In this document: positions 7,523 through 15,277 of the stretch, piece after piece
How the letters are laid out: each line of letters opens with the position of its first letter
Position numbering within the stretch: position 1 is the stretch's first letter
Notes under the pieces: generated by a model
What the model saw: the letters and a program-made list of their open reading frames with translations, nothing else
Database searches by the model: none
What the model was told of the DNA's origin: nothing
Made by a program: the position numbers and the translations under genes
From: Solimonas fluminis
GTDB taxonomy: Bacteria > Pseudomonadota > Gammaproteobacteria > Nevskiales > Nevskiaceae
Assembly: GCF_002930645.1 (NCBI RefSeq)
Contig: NZ_PSNW01000015.1
Span: 44,648 to 108,647 of the forward strand
DNA length: 64,000 bases
Direction: 5' to 3'

Positions 7523-9192
7523 CAGCTCAGCTTGTGGTGATCCAGCGCATCGACCGAGTCATGCGCGGCGGTCAGTTCGTTGTCGGAAACGACCGGCGGC
7601 TCCTCGAAGGTGTGGTACGGGGCCGGCGAAGGCACCGTCCACTCCAGGCCATGCGCGCCTTCCCAGACGCGGTCCGGCAGGCCCTGCTTGCGGCCGAACC
7701 AGCCGTAGCAGCAGGCGAGCATGTTGATGATGAAGATGAACTGGGCCAGGAAGAAGCCGAAGGCGCCGATCGTGGACCAGACGTTCCAGTCGACGAACTG
7801 CACGGCGTAGTCCGGCACGCGGCGCTGCATGCCGGCGAGGCCTGCGAAGTGCTGCGGGAAGAACGTGATGTTGATGAAGATCGCCGAGAGCCAGAAGTGG
7901 ATCTTGCCCCACTTCTCGCTGTACATGCGGCCGGTCCACTTCGGGATCCAGTAGTACACGCCGGCCAGGATCGCGAACACCGCGCCCGGCACCAGCACGT
8001 AGTGGAAGTGGGCGACGACGAAGTAGGTGTCGTGGTACTGGAAGTCCACCGGGGTGATGGCCAGCATCAGGCCCGAGAAGCCGCCGATGGTGAACAGGAA
8101 CACGAAGGCCAGGGCGAACAGCATCGGGCTCTCGAAGGTCATCGAGCCCTTCCACATCGTGGCCACCCAGTTGAACACCTTCACGCCCGTGGGCACGGCG
8201 ATCAGCATGGTGGCGAACATGAAGAACAGCTCGCCGGCCAGCGGCATGCCCACCGTGAACATGTGGTGAGCCCAGACGATGAACGACAGGAAGGCGATGG
8301 ACGCCACCGCGTACACCATCGAGTCATAGCCGAACAGCGCCTTGCGGGCGAAGGTCGGGATGATCGTGCTGACGATGCCGAAGGCCGGCAGGATCAGGAT
8401 GTACACCTCGGGATGGCCGAAGAACCAGAAGATGTGCTGGAACATGACCGGGTCGCCGCCGCCAGCCGCCGTGAAGAAGCTGGTGAGGAAGTACTTGTCG
8501 GTCAGCAGCATGGTCACGGCGCCGGCGAGCACCGGCATGACCGCGATCAGCAGGTAGGCGGTGATCAGCCAGGTCCAGACGAACAGCGGCATCTTCAGCA
8601 GGCTCATGCCGGGGGCGCGCATGTTCAGGATCGTCACCGCCACGTTGATCGCGCCGGTGATCGACGAGATGCCCATCAGATGCACGGCGAAGATCAGGAA
8701 CGGGAAGGCGTTGCCGGTCTGCAGCACCAGCGGCGGATACATGGTCCAGCCGCCCGCGGGGGAGCCGCCTTCCATGAACAGCGTGCCCAGCAGCATGGTG
8801 AAGGCGAAGGGCAGGATCCAGAAGCCCCAGTTGTTGATGCGCGGCAGCGCCAGGTCGGAGCAGCCGATCATCATCGGCACCATCCAGTTGGCCAGGCCGA
8901 CCCAGGCCGGCATCACGCCGCCGAAGATCATCACCAGCGCGTGCATCGTCGTCATCTGGTTGAAGAACTCAGGATCGACGAACTGCAGGCCGGGGTGGAA
9001 CAGCTCGGCGCGGATCACCAGCGACATCAGGCCGCCGATGAAGAACATCGTGAACGCGAAGAACAGGTACAGCGTACCCAGGTCCTTGTGGTTGGTGGTC
9101 TTGATCCACCGCATGATTCCCTTCTCGGGACCATGGTGCTCGTGATCGTGATCGTGAGCGTGATCGTCGTGGGCGTGGTCGTGATGAGCCAT
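7522..9192 (-). CDS. ctaD: Cytochrome c oxidase subunit I
   Basis: The catalytic subunit of the proton-pumping aa3-type oxidase, 556 residues and twelve membrane helices. It holds heme a, heme a3 and Cu[18 protein letters not shown] contains the CuB histidine and the cross-linked tyrosine, and [14 protein letters not shown] contains the heme ligands. The first 25 residues are unusually rich in His and Asp. The gene follows ctaC by 18 bases and precedes the 40-codon gene and ctaG, so the copper-insertion factor is co-transcribed. Confidence 0.97.
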   Translation of the reverse strand: MAHHDHAHDDHAHDHDHEHHGPEKGIMRWIKTTNHKDLGTLYLFFAFTMFFIGGLMSLVIRAELFHPGLQFVDPEFFNQMTTMHALVMIFGGVMPAWVGLANWMVPMMIGCSDLALPRINNWGFWILPFAFTMLLGTLFMEGGSPAGGWTMYPPLVLQTGNAFPFLIFAVHLMGISSITGAINVAVTILNMRAPGMSLLKMPLFVWTWLITAYLLIAVMPVLAGAVTMLLTDKYFLTSFFTAAGGGDPVMFQHIFWFFGHPEVYILILPAFGIVSTIIPTFARKALFGYDSMVYAVASIAFLSFIVWAHHMFTVGMPLAGELFFMFATMLIAVPTGVKVFNWVATMWKGSMTFESPMLFALAFVFLFTIGGFSGLMLAITPVDFQYHDTYFVVAHFHYVLVPGAVFAILAGVYYWIPKWTGRMYSEKWGKIHFWLSAIFINITFFPQHFAGLAGMQRRVPDYAVQFVDWNVWSTIGAFGFFLAQFIFIINMLACCYGWFGRKQGLPDRVWEGAHGLEWTVPSPAPYHTFEEPPVVSDNELTAAHDSVDALDHHKLS

Positions 9193-9210
9193 GTTCTACT
9201 CCTGAATTTC

Positions 9211-10521
9211 TTAGCGCGCGGCGGCGACGGCGGCGGGCTGGACCACACCGCTGCTGTTGCCCCACGAGTTGCGCTGATAGGTCACCACGGCAGCGACGTC
9301 GAGATCGGACAGGTGCTTGAACGGAGGCATCATGCCCTTGCCGTTCAGCGTCTGCTTGATGTGGTCGACGGCGGCGCCCTTGACGATCTTGCTGCCGACC
9401 AGCGACGGGAAGTTCGGCGGCAGGCCCTTGCCGGTGGGCTGGTGGCAGGCCGAGCAGTTGGCGGTGTAGACCTGCTCGCCCTTCTTCATCAGCTCGTCCT
9501 TGGACAGGTCCTTGGCGGCGGCGGGGGCAGCCGGGGCGGCGGCGGCCGGAGCGGCGGCAACCTCCACCGGAGCGGCGGCCGGGGCGGCGTCGGTGGCGGT
9601 GGTCGCGGCGGCGGCCACTTCGACCGGGGCGGCGGCGGCCGGGGCGGCAGCGGCGGCTTCACCGCCCTTCTGCTTGGCCAGCCAGGCCTGGTACTCGGCC
9701 TCCGGCAGGGCGCGGACCACGATCGGCATGAAGCCGTGGTCGCGGCCGCAGAGTTCGGCGCAGACGCCGCGGTAGACGCCCGGCGTGTTGATCTTGGCCC
9801 AGGTCTCGTTGACGTAGCCGGGGATCGCATCCTTCTTCACGGCGATCTCGGGCACCCACCAGGCGTGGATCACGTCGTTGGAGGTGACCAGGAAGCGGAC
9901 CTTCTTGCCGACCGGCAGCACCAGCTCGTTATCGACGTTGACCAGGTAGTTGCCGCCGTCGACCTTCTTGAGCTTCTCGAGCTCGTCCTTGCTGAAGGTC
10001 TTGGCCCAGGCGGCGCCGCTGAGCAGGCCGTTGCCGTCGTGCTGGCGGGCGGCGTTGGACTCGGCGGCGAGGGTGGAGAAGAACTTCACGTCTTCGCCGA
10101 TGTACTCGTATTCCCACTTCCACTGGTAGCCGGTGATCTTCACCGTCATGTCCGCGTTGCGGGTGTCTTCCATCTTGATCAGGGTGCCGGCCGCCGGGAT
10201 GGCCATGCCGATCAGGATCAGGAAGGGCGCGGCGGTCCAGAGGATTTCCACCGTGGTGGACTCATGGAAGTCGGCCGGCTTGTGGCCCTTGGAGCGGCGG
10301 TGGTTGATGATCGAGTAGATCATCAGGCCGAAGACGACGGTGCCGATCGCCACGCAGATCCAGAAGATCAGCATGTGGAGGCTGTGCACCTCCTTGCTCA
10401 GGTCAGTGACGCCGGTCGGCAGGTTGTAGCCGCCGCTCGTTTCCGTGTAGGCCTGCGCGACAAACGCCGCCAGAGCCAGTGAGGTACCTGCTGCGATACG
10501 CGCAAGCCGTCCCATCTTCAT
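9211..10521 (-). CDS. ctaC: Cytochrome c oxidase subunit II fused to cytochrome c
   Basis: Subunit II receives electrons at its CuA centre. The 436-residue protein has a signal peptide (cut near AQA-YT), two membrane helices and a cupredoxin domain. CuA ligands are His219 and Cys254, Cys258, His262 and Met265 (CAELCGRDHGFM). An Ala/Pro-rich linker (about 289-336) with two copies of APVEVAAA leads to a cytochrome c domain with CSACH (Cys356, Cys359, His360) and a GMMPPF methionine ligand. This caa3-like fusion lets the enzyme carry its own electron donor. GGGAG lies seven bases before the ATG at 10521; an ATG two codons later also fits. Confidence 0.95.
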   Translation of the reverse strand: MKMGRLARIAAGTSLALAAFVAQAYTETSGGYNLPTGVTDLSKEVHSLHMLIFWICVAIGTVVFGLMIYSIINHRRSKGHKPADFHESTTVEILWTAAPFLILIGMAIPAAGTLIKMEDTRNADMTVKITGYQWKWEYEYIGEDVKFFSTLAAESNAARQHDGNGLLSGAAWAKTFSKDELEKLKKVDGGNYLVNVDNELVLPVGKKVRFLVTSNDVIHAWWVPEIAVKKDAIPGYVNETWAKINTPGVYRGVCAELCGRDHGFMPIVVRALPEAEYQAWLAKQKGGEAAAAAPAAAAPVEVAAAATTATDAAPAAAPVEVAAAPAAAAPAAPAAAKDLSKDELMKKGEQVYTANCSACHQPTGKGLPPNFPSLVGSKIVKGAAVDHIKQTLNGKGMMPPFKHLSDLDVAAVVTYQRNSWGNSSGVVQPAAVAAAR

Positions 10522-10525
10522 CGCC

Positions 10526-11065
10526 TTACTCTCCCGAACATAAGTCTTGGGTGGAGGGCTCCGGCCCCCTACCGACTGCAGCCGCCGCGCCCTCGGGCGC
10601 CACCGGCCTCAGCAATTCCTTGATGCGCTCGCGCAACGCCGCACGCTCGTCATCGGTGAGGCAGCGGCCGATCTCGACCCTCCGCCCCGCGTACATCAGC
10701 AACAACCGCTGCGGATCGTTCCGGCGACGGCCCGGTTCCAGCACCGCCCGCGTCCACGTCCGCGGCCAGACCAGGCGCCGCCCCACCCCGCTCCCCAGGG
10801 AGCCGAACTCCACCGCCAGCTGCCCGCCTTCGAAGCTGAGCACCTCGCGGTAACGGTTACGCCTCAGGGAAACCCACAGGGCCGCCCCAAGCGCCGATAA
10901 CTCCAGGCCCGCAAACGGAAAAATGGGCCAGAACCCCTGGGCGGCGAACACCCCCGCGATGCCCAGGCCCGGCACAGAGACCAGGGCCATGAACCCGGCC
11001 GCCTGACGCGGGGTCAGGGAAGCATTGGGTCCGATAACCAGTCTGGTGTTGACGGGGGCAGTCAT
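10526..11065 (-). CDS. DUF2244 membrane protein
   Basis: A 179-residue protein with two hydrophobic helices (about residues 22-40 and 45-66), followed by a cytoplasmic domain. Features such as LRRNRYREVLSF and RVEIGRCLTDDER fit DUF2244, a family that often precedes ctaC in proteobacteria. The start at 11065 was chosen because a good promoter lies just upstream of it and the longer frame would cover that promoter. The gene ends four bases before the ctaC start, so it is the first gene of the oxidase operon. Its function is unknown. Confidence 0.7.
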   Translation of the reverse strand: MTAPVNTRLVIGPNASLTPRQAAGFMALVSVPGLGIAGVFAAQGFWPIFPFAGLELSALGAALWVSLRRNRYREVLSFEGGQLAVEFGSLGSGVGRRLVWPRTWTRAVLEPGRRRNDPQRLLLMYAGRRVEIGRCLTDDERAALRERIKELLRPVAPEGAAAAVGRGPEPSTQDLCSGE

Positions 11066-11086
11066 CCGACGGCGTCCAGCCGCGGA

Positions 11087-11116
11087 ATTGTAGTGCAACG
11101 CAATCGGGCCGCGCAA
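11087..11116 (-). promoter_or_regulatory. Sigma70-type promoter for the oxidase operon
   Basis: On the minus strand a TACAAT -10 box (11087-11092) lies 18 bases after TTGCGC (11111-11116). Transcription would start about 15 bases before the DUF2244 ATG. This is a sequence match only. Confidence 0.5.
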
Positions 11117-11210
11117 AGGCCGCAGCGGCGATTTCAGCATCCGGAACAGTCGTTTTCGCGCGATCCGGCGCCGCCTGAAGCCCCCTTCGGCTGCCGCGGC
11201 GGAGCCGGCG

Positions 11211-11924
11211 CTAGGCGTCCCCGTCCGGCTCCGGGGCCGGCGGCGGCCGCAGGAAGCGCTCCAGCGGCGCCAGGTCCAGCGCGCGGCCGGCTCCGGCCGC
11301 GTCGGCGCCGGCGGGAATCACGCCCAGCAGCGGCGCGGCGAAGCGGCGGCGCAGGGTCTCGATGTTGCCTTCCAGCAGAGGCATCTGCGGCGGCAGCACG
11401 TTGGCGATCCAGCCGGCCAGCTTCGCGCGCCGGGTGATGGACTCGGCGCTGAGCAGGGCATGGTTGAGGCAGCCCAGGCGCATGCCCACCACCAGGATCA
11501 CCGGCCACTCGCGCTCGGCCACCCAGCTGCCCAGGGTCCAGACCTCGTCCAGCGGCACCTGCCAGCCGCCGGCTCCCTCGGCCACGATGACCTCGTGGCG
11601 CGAGGCCAGCTCGCGCTGCGCCACGTCCAGATCGGCCCTGCGGATGCGCCGCCCTTCCAGCTCCGCCGCCAGGTGCGGCGCCGCCGGTTCGCGCAGCAGG
11701 CAGGGGTTGATCAGTTCGTAGGGCTCGTCCGTGCCGCCGGCGTCCTGCAGCGCCAGGGCGTCCTCGTTGCGCAGTCCCTGCGGGGTCTGCATGCCGCCGG
11801 CCGCCACCGGCTTGAAGCCGCAGGCGCGGTAGCCCTGCGCCCGCAGGGCCCGCAGCAGTCCGCAGGCCGCCAGGGTCTTGCCGGCGCCGGTGTCGGTGGC
11901 GGTGACGAAGAGGGTGGAAGTCAT
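11211..11924 (-). CDS. bioD: Dethiobiotin synthetase
   Basis: An ATP-dependent carboxylase that closes the ureido ring of 7,8-diaminopelargonic acid to give dethiobiotin. The 237-residue protein has the P-loop TATDTGAGKT at residues 7-16, FKPVAAG after it and VEGAGG-type VAEGAGGW, all typical of BioD. The start at 11924 places the P-loop at the usual distance. It lies ten bases after bioC and is the last gene of the biotin operon. The C-terminus is a Pro-rich tail. bioA and bioH are not in the window. Confidence 0.93.
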   Translation of the reverse strand: MTSTLFVTATDTGAGKTLAACGLLRALRAQGYRACGFKPVAAGGMQTPQGLRNEDALALQDAGGTDEPYELINPCLLREPAAPHLAAELEGRRIRRADLDVAQRELASRHEVIVAEGAGGWQVPLDEVWTLGSWVAEREWPVILVVGMRLGCLNHALLSAESITRRAKLAGWIANVLPPQMPLLEGNIETLRRRFAAPLLGVIPAGADAAGAGRALDLAPLERFLRPPPAPEPDGDA

Positions 11925-11934
11925 CTGGGTTCTG

Positions 11935-12726
11935 TCAGCATTCTGTCGGACGACGCAGGACGAGGTAGAGGATTTCCCAGCTGGCGACGATGCCTTCGGC
12001 GGTACGCCAGGGCGCATAGGCGCGTTCCAGCGCCGCCAGGGCCGATCGTCCCAGCAGGCCGCGGCGGCGCTGCGCGCTGGCATTGACCACGCCGGTCTCG
12101 CGCAGGGAACGCATCAGCGCGAAGACGTCGGCGTGCGGCTCGCGCAGCAGCTCCGGACGCAGGCTGTGCAGCTCCAGGCCGGCGGCCTCGGCGCGCGCCA
12201 GCCAGGCGGAGGCCGGGTCGAAGCGGTGCACGTGCTCGGCCTGGTCCACCTGCCGCCAGGCCGTCCGCAGTTCGCGCAGCGTGGCCGGCCCCGGCAGGCT
12301 CAGGCACAGCCAGCCGCCCGGCCGCAGGACCCTGCAGGCCTCCGTCATCGCGAGTTCCGGCTGCGGGCACCATTGCAGCACCAGGTTCGACAGGATGGCG
12401 TCGCAGCAGGCCGCCGGCAGCGGCAGGCGCTGCGCGTCGCCGACGAGCGCGTCGAGCCCAGCGTCGCGCGCAATGCGCACCATGCCCGGCGCGCGGTCCA
12501 GCGCCAGTACCTCGGCGCCCGGATACAGCGCCCGCAGCCGCCGGGCGCCGATACCGGTGCCGCAACCCAGGTCGAGCAGCCGGCGCGGGGCGCCGGCGCG
12601 CGCGGCCAGCTCCGCCAGCAGCGCTTCGCGCGTGCGCAGCTGCAGCGTCGCGGCGCGGTCATAGCCGGCGGCGGCGGCACTGAAGTTGCGCGCCGCGCGC
12701 CCGGCGTCGATGCGGGACAGGGCCAT
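11935..12726 (-). CDS. bioC: Malonyl-ACP O-methyltransferase
   Basis: Methylates the free carboxyl of malonyl-ACP with S-adenosylmethionine, so that the fatty acid machinery can build a pimeloyl chain. The 263-residue protein has the class I methyltransferase motif LLDLGCGTGIGA (about 49-60), then LALDRAPGMV and SNLVLQWCPQPELAM. These are typical of BioC, as is the N-terminal FSAAAAGYDRAA. The ATG follows directly after the bioF stop with no space between, so the two are translationally coupled. The matching esterase gene bioH is not adjacent. Confidence 0.92.
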   Translation of the reverse strand: MALSRIDAGRAARNFSAAAAGYDRAATLQLRTREALLAELAARAGAPRRLLDLGCGTGIGARRLRALYPGAEVLALDRAPGMVRIARDAGLDALVGDAQRLPLPAACCDAILSNLVLQWCPQPELAMTEACRVLRPGGWLCLSLPGPATLRELRTAWRQVDQAEHVHRFDPASAWLARAEAAGLELHSLRPELLREPHADVFALMRSLRETGVVNASAQRRRGLLGRSALAALERAYAPWRTAEGIVASWEILYLVLRRPTEC

Positions 12727-13935
12727 CTACTTCAGGCCCGTGGCCAGCCCCTCGAGCAGGCCGTCGATCTGCTCCGCGGTGTGCGCGGCGGAGAAGGTGA
12801 TGCGCAGGCGCGAGGTGCCGTGCGGCACCGTCGGCGGGCGGATGGCCGCCACCCAGTAGCCGCGGTCGAACAGCGCCTGCGACAGGTCCAGGGCGCGCTG
12901 CTCCTGGCCCAGCACCAGCGGCTGGATCGGCGTCTCCGAATCCGACAGCGGGATGCCGAGCTGGCGCGCGCCGGCACGGAAGCGGCGCACGTTGGCCAGC
13001 AGGCGCTCGCGGTGCTGGGGCTCCTCGCGCACGATGCGCAGCGCGCGGCGCGCGGCGGCGGCGATGGCCGGCGGCGGCGCGGTGGAGAAGACCCAGGTGC
13101 GTGCACGCTGGATCAGGTATTCGATCAGGGCTTCCGAGCCGGCGACGAAGGCGCCGCCGCAGCCCAGCGACTTGCCCAGCGTGGCGACATAGACCGGCAC
13201 TTCGGGAACCCCCAGGCCGGCGGCATGCACGGCGCCCTCGCCGTGCGGCCCCAGCACGCCCAGGCCGTGCGCGTCGTCCACCATCAGCGTGGCATCGCGG
13301 GTGGCGCAGAGCTCGGCCAGCTGCGGCAGCGGCGCGATGTCGCCGTCCATGCTGAACACCGAGTCCGTCACCGCCAGGCGCTGCTCGCCGTCGGCCGCCG
13401 CCAGGGCCACGGCCCAGGCGTTGAGATCGGCGTGGTTGGCGCGCAGGTACTGCGCGCCGCTGAGGCGGCCGCCATCGATCAGCGAGGCGTGGTTGAGTTC
13501 GTCGGCGATCACCGAATCGCGGCGCCCGGCCAGCGCGCGGATCACGCCGAGGTTCGCCGCCCAGCCGGAGGAGAACAGCAGCGCCCGCGGGCGCCCGAGG
13601 AAGTCCGCCAGTTCCTCCTCCAGTGCCTGGTGCTCGCGGTTGTAGCCGGAGATCAGCGCCGCCGCGCCGCTGCCGGTGCCGCCGGCGTCGAGCGCCGCCT
13701 TGGCCGCCGCCGCCAGGCGCGGGTCGGCCGCCAGGCCCAGGTAGTCGTTGCTGCAGAAATTCAGGCACTCGCGGCCGTTGACCAGGATGCGCACGCCGTG
13801 CGCACCCTCGATCACGCGGCGCGTGCGGTACAGCGCGCGGGCGCGCAGCTGGTCCAGCTCGCCGCGCAGGCGCGCGTCGAGCGGGTTTTCCGTCTTTGCA
13901 TCCGGCTTCACATGCTTCAGGGACTTCGCTTTCAA
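12727..13935 (-). CDS. bioF: 8-amino-7-oxononanoate synthase
   Basis: A PLP enzyme that condenses pimeloyl-ACP (or -CoA) with L-alanine in the biotin pathway. Its 402 residues show FCSNDYLGLA, DELNHASLIDG, VDDAHGLGVLG and the PLP lysine in ATLGKSLG. No ATG exists at the right place. The best start is the TTG at 13935, which has AGGA five bases upstream and overlaps the M48 stop (TTGA). A GTG at 13911 is an alternative. It is preceded by the protease gene and followed immediately by bioC. Confidence 0.92.
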   Translation of the reverse strand: MKAKSLKHVKPDAKTENPLDARLRGELDQLRARALYRTRRVIEGAHGVRILVNGRECLNFCSNDYLGLAADPRLAAAAKAALDAGGTGSGAAALISGYNREHQALEEELADFLGRPRALLFSSGWAANLGVIRALAGRRDSVIADELNHASLIDGGRLSGAQYLRANHADLNAWAVALAAADGEQRLAVTDSVFSMDGDIAPLPQLAELCATRDATLMVDDAHGLGVLGPHGEGAVHAAGLGVPEVPVYVATLGKSLGCGGAFVAGSEALIEYLIQRARTWVFSTAPPPAIAAAARRALRIVREEPQHRERLLANVRRFRAGARQLGIPLSDSETPIQPLVLGQEQRALDLSQALFDRGYWVAAIRPPTVPHGTSRLRITFSAAHTAEQIDGLLEGLATGLK

Positions 13936-14783
13936 GGCCTTCCTACCGATTTCTGGAACCGCGCCTGCAATTGCGGCTGCGCGGCATACGCATCGAGCGC
14001 GCTGCCCATGGACTTGTCCAGGGCCTCGAGCCTCGCATCCGGTGCCGGGTGCGTGGCGAACATCAGGGACAGCGTGGAGTCCTGCGCGCTCATCGCCTGC
14101 AGGGTCTGCAGCACGGCCGGCAGGCCATAGGGGTCGTAGCCGGCGCGCGCGGCGATCACCACGCCCATGCGGTCGGCCTCGTACTCGTCGCCCTTGTCGA
14201 GGCCGCGGTTCAGCACTTCCTTGACGCCGCCGAGCAGGCGCTCGTTGACCTGCTCGTTGCCCTTGTCCTTGATGGCGAACTGCTTGAGCAGCTTGCCGCC
14301 CAGGCTCATGCCCTGCGCCTTGCGCACCGCGTCGAGGTGATGCTTCTGCACCACGTGCGCGATCTCGTGCGCCAGCACGCCGGCGAGCTCGGACTCGCTG
14401 CGCATGCGCCCCAGCAGTCCGCGGGTGACGAAGACGTAGCCGCCGGGCGTGGCGAAGGCGTTGACGTTGGGCGAGTCCAGCACGCCGAAGCGCCAGGCCA
14501 GCTGCGGACGCTCGCTGTGCAGCGCCAGCCACAGGCCGACCTCGTTGACATAGCGCTGGGCCTTGTCGTTGCCCCACAGGGGCGCGGCGCCGAGCAGGGT
14601 CTCGGCCCATTGCCGGCCGATGTCGCGCTCCTCGTCGACGCTCTTCTCGGTGACCATGCCGGCGGCGTCGGAGCCGTAGGTGCTCACCGCCTCCTGTGCC
14701 TTGTTGAACAAGCCGCCCCAGTCGGCCGCCCAGGCCGGCGCCGACAGCAGCAAGCCGGCGATCACGCATGCGATGTTCTTCAT
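13932..14783 (-). CDS. M48 family zinc metalloprotease, periplasmic
   Basis: A 283-residue protein with a Sec signal peptide (cut near AWA-AD). The M48 core has HEIAH (zinc ligands and catalytic Glu), the third ligand Glu in DEYEADRMGV, and ATPGGYVFVTRGLL before them. Family members such as LoiP and BepA act in envelope protein quality control. It has no TPR domain, unlike BepA, and no evident lipobox. It overlaps the bioF start by four bases and follows the SH3 gene by 11 bases. It is therefore embedded in the biotin operon, although no link to biotin synthesis is known. Confidence 0.85.
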   Translation of the reverse strand: MKNIACVIAGLLLSAPAWAADWGGLFNKAQEAVSTYGSDAAGMVTEKSVDEERDIGRQWAETLLGAAPLWGNDKAQRYVNEVGLWLALHSERPQLAWRFGVLDSPNVNAFATPGGYVFVTRGLLGRMRSESELAGVLAHEIAHVVQKHHLDAVRKAQGMSLGGKLLKQFAIKDKGNEQVNERLLGGVKEVLNRGLDKGDEYEADRMGVVIAARAGYDPYGLPAVLQTLQAMSAQDSTLSLMFATHPAPDARLEALDKSMGSALDAYAAQPQLQARFQKSVGRP

Positions 14784-14794
14784 GGCGGGCCTCC

Positions 14795-15277
14795 TCACTG
14801 CAGATAGGGGACGGTCTGCTCGGCCAGGGGGCCGGCCTGCGCGAAGCTGCGCGCGCGGTCGCCGCTGGCGGCATAGGCTTCGAGCCTGGCGGCCTCCACC
14901 GGGTTCGGCGCGGCATTGGCGATCTGCTCGCGGTCGAGCCCGCGCACGCCGGTGGCCACGGCGGTGCCGCTGGACCCGCTCAGCGCCACGTTGGCGGCCT
15001 TGGCCAGGCCCGATTCGGCCGCGCGCGCCGGAGCGCCGACCGCCAGGCGCACCGACAGCAGCCGCACCCAGCCGGTCTGCCCGGAGGCCGTCACCTTCAT
15101 CCAGGCGCCCTGGCGGGCGAGGACTTCCAGCGGCGCGGCCGCCGGCAGTTCCGCCACCGTGGCGGCATCGGCAAAGGGCTCCTGCTTGAGCGGACCGGCC
15201 TTGGCCAGCACGCCGCTCTCGGCAGCCCACGCGCCACCGGCGAAAACCGCCAGCAGCACCGCAATCCATCGCTTCAT
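14795..15277 (-). CDS. Periplasmic protein with bacterial SH3-like domain
   Basis: A 160-residue secreted protein with a signal peptide (cut near AWA-AE). It has one bacterial SH3-type domain (about 25-80) containing PLEVLARQGAWMKV and GQTGWVRLLSV. Such domains usually bind peptidoglycan or protein partners. The second half, rich in Ala, Gly and Ser, has no family that I recognise. Its start overlaps the cyclase stop by four bases (ATGA), and an M48 protease follows. The pair may act together in the envelope. Confidence 0.7.
   Translation of the reverse strand: MKRWIAVLLAVFAGGAWAAESGVLAKAGPLKQEPFADAATVAELPAAAPLEVLARQGAWMKVTASGQTGWVRLLSVRLAVGAPARAAESGLAKAANVALSGSSGTAVATGVRGLDREQIANAAPNPVEAARLEAYAASGDRARSFAQAGPLAEQTVPYLQ

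Noticed and set aside
7147..10482. Open frame of 1111 codons on the plus strand
   Set aside because: Antisense to ctaC, ctaD and ctaG; its make-up (His, Gln, Arg, Asp-rich) is typical of a shadow frame in GC-rich DNA.
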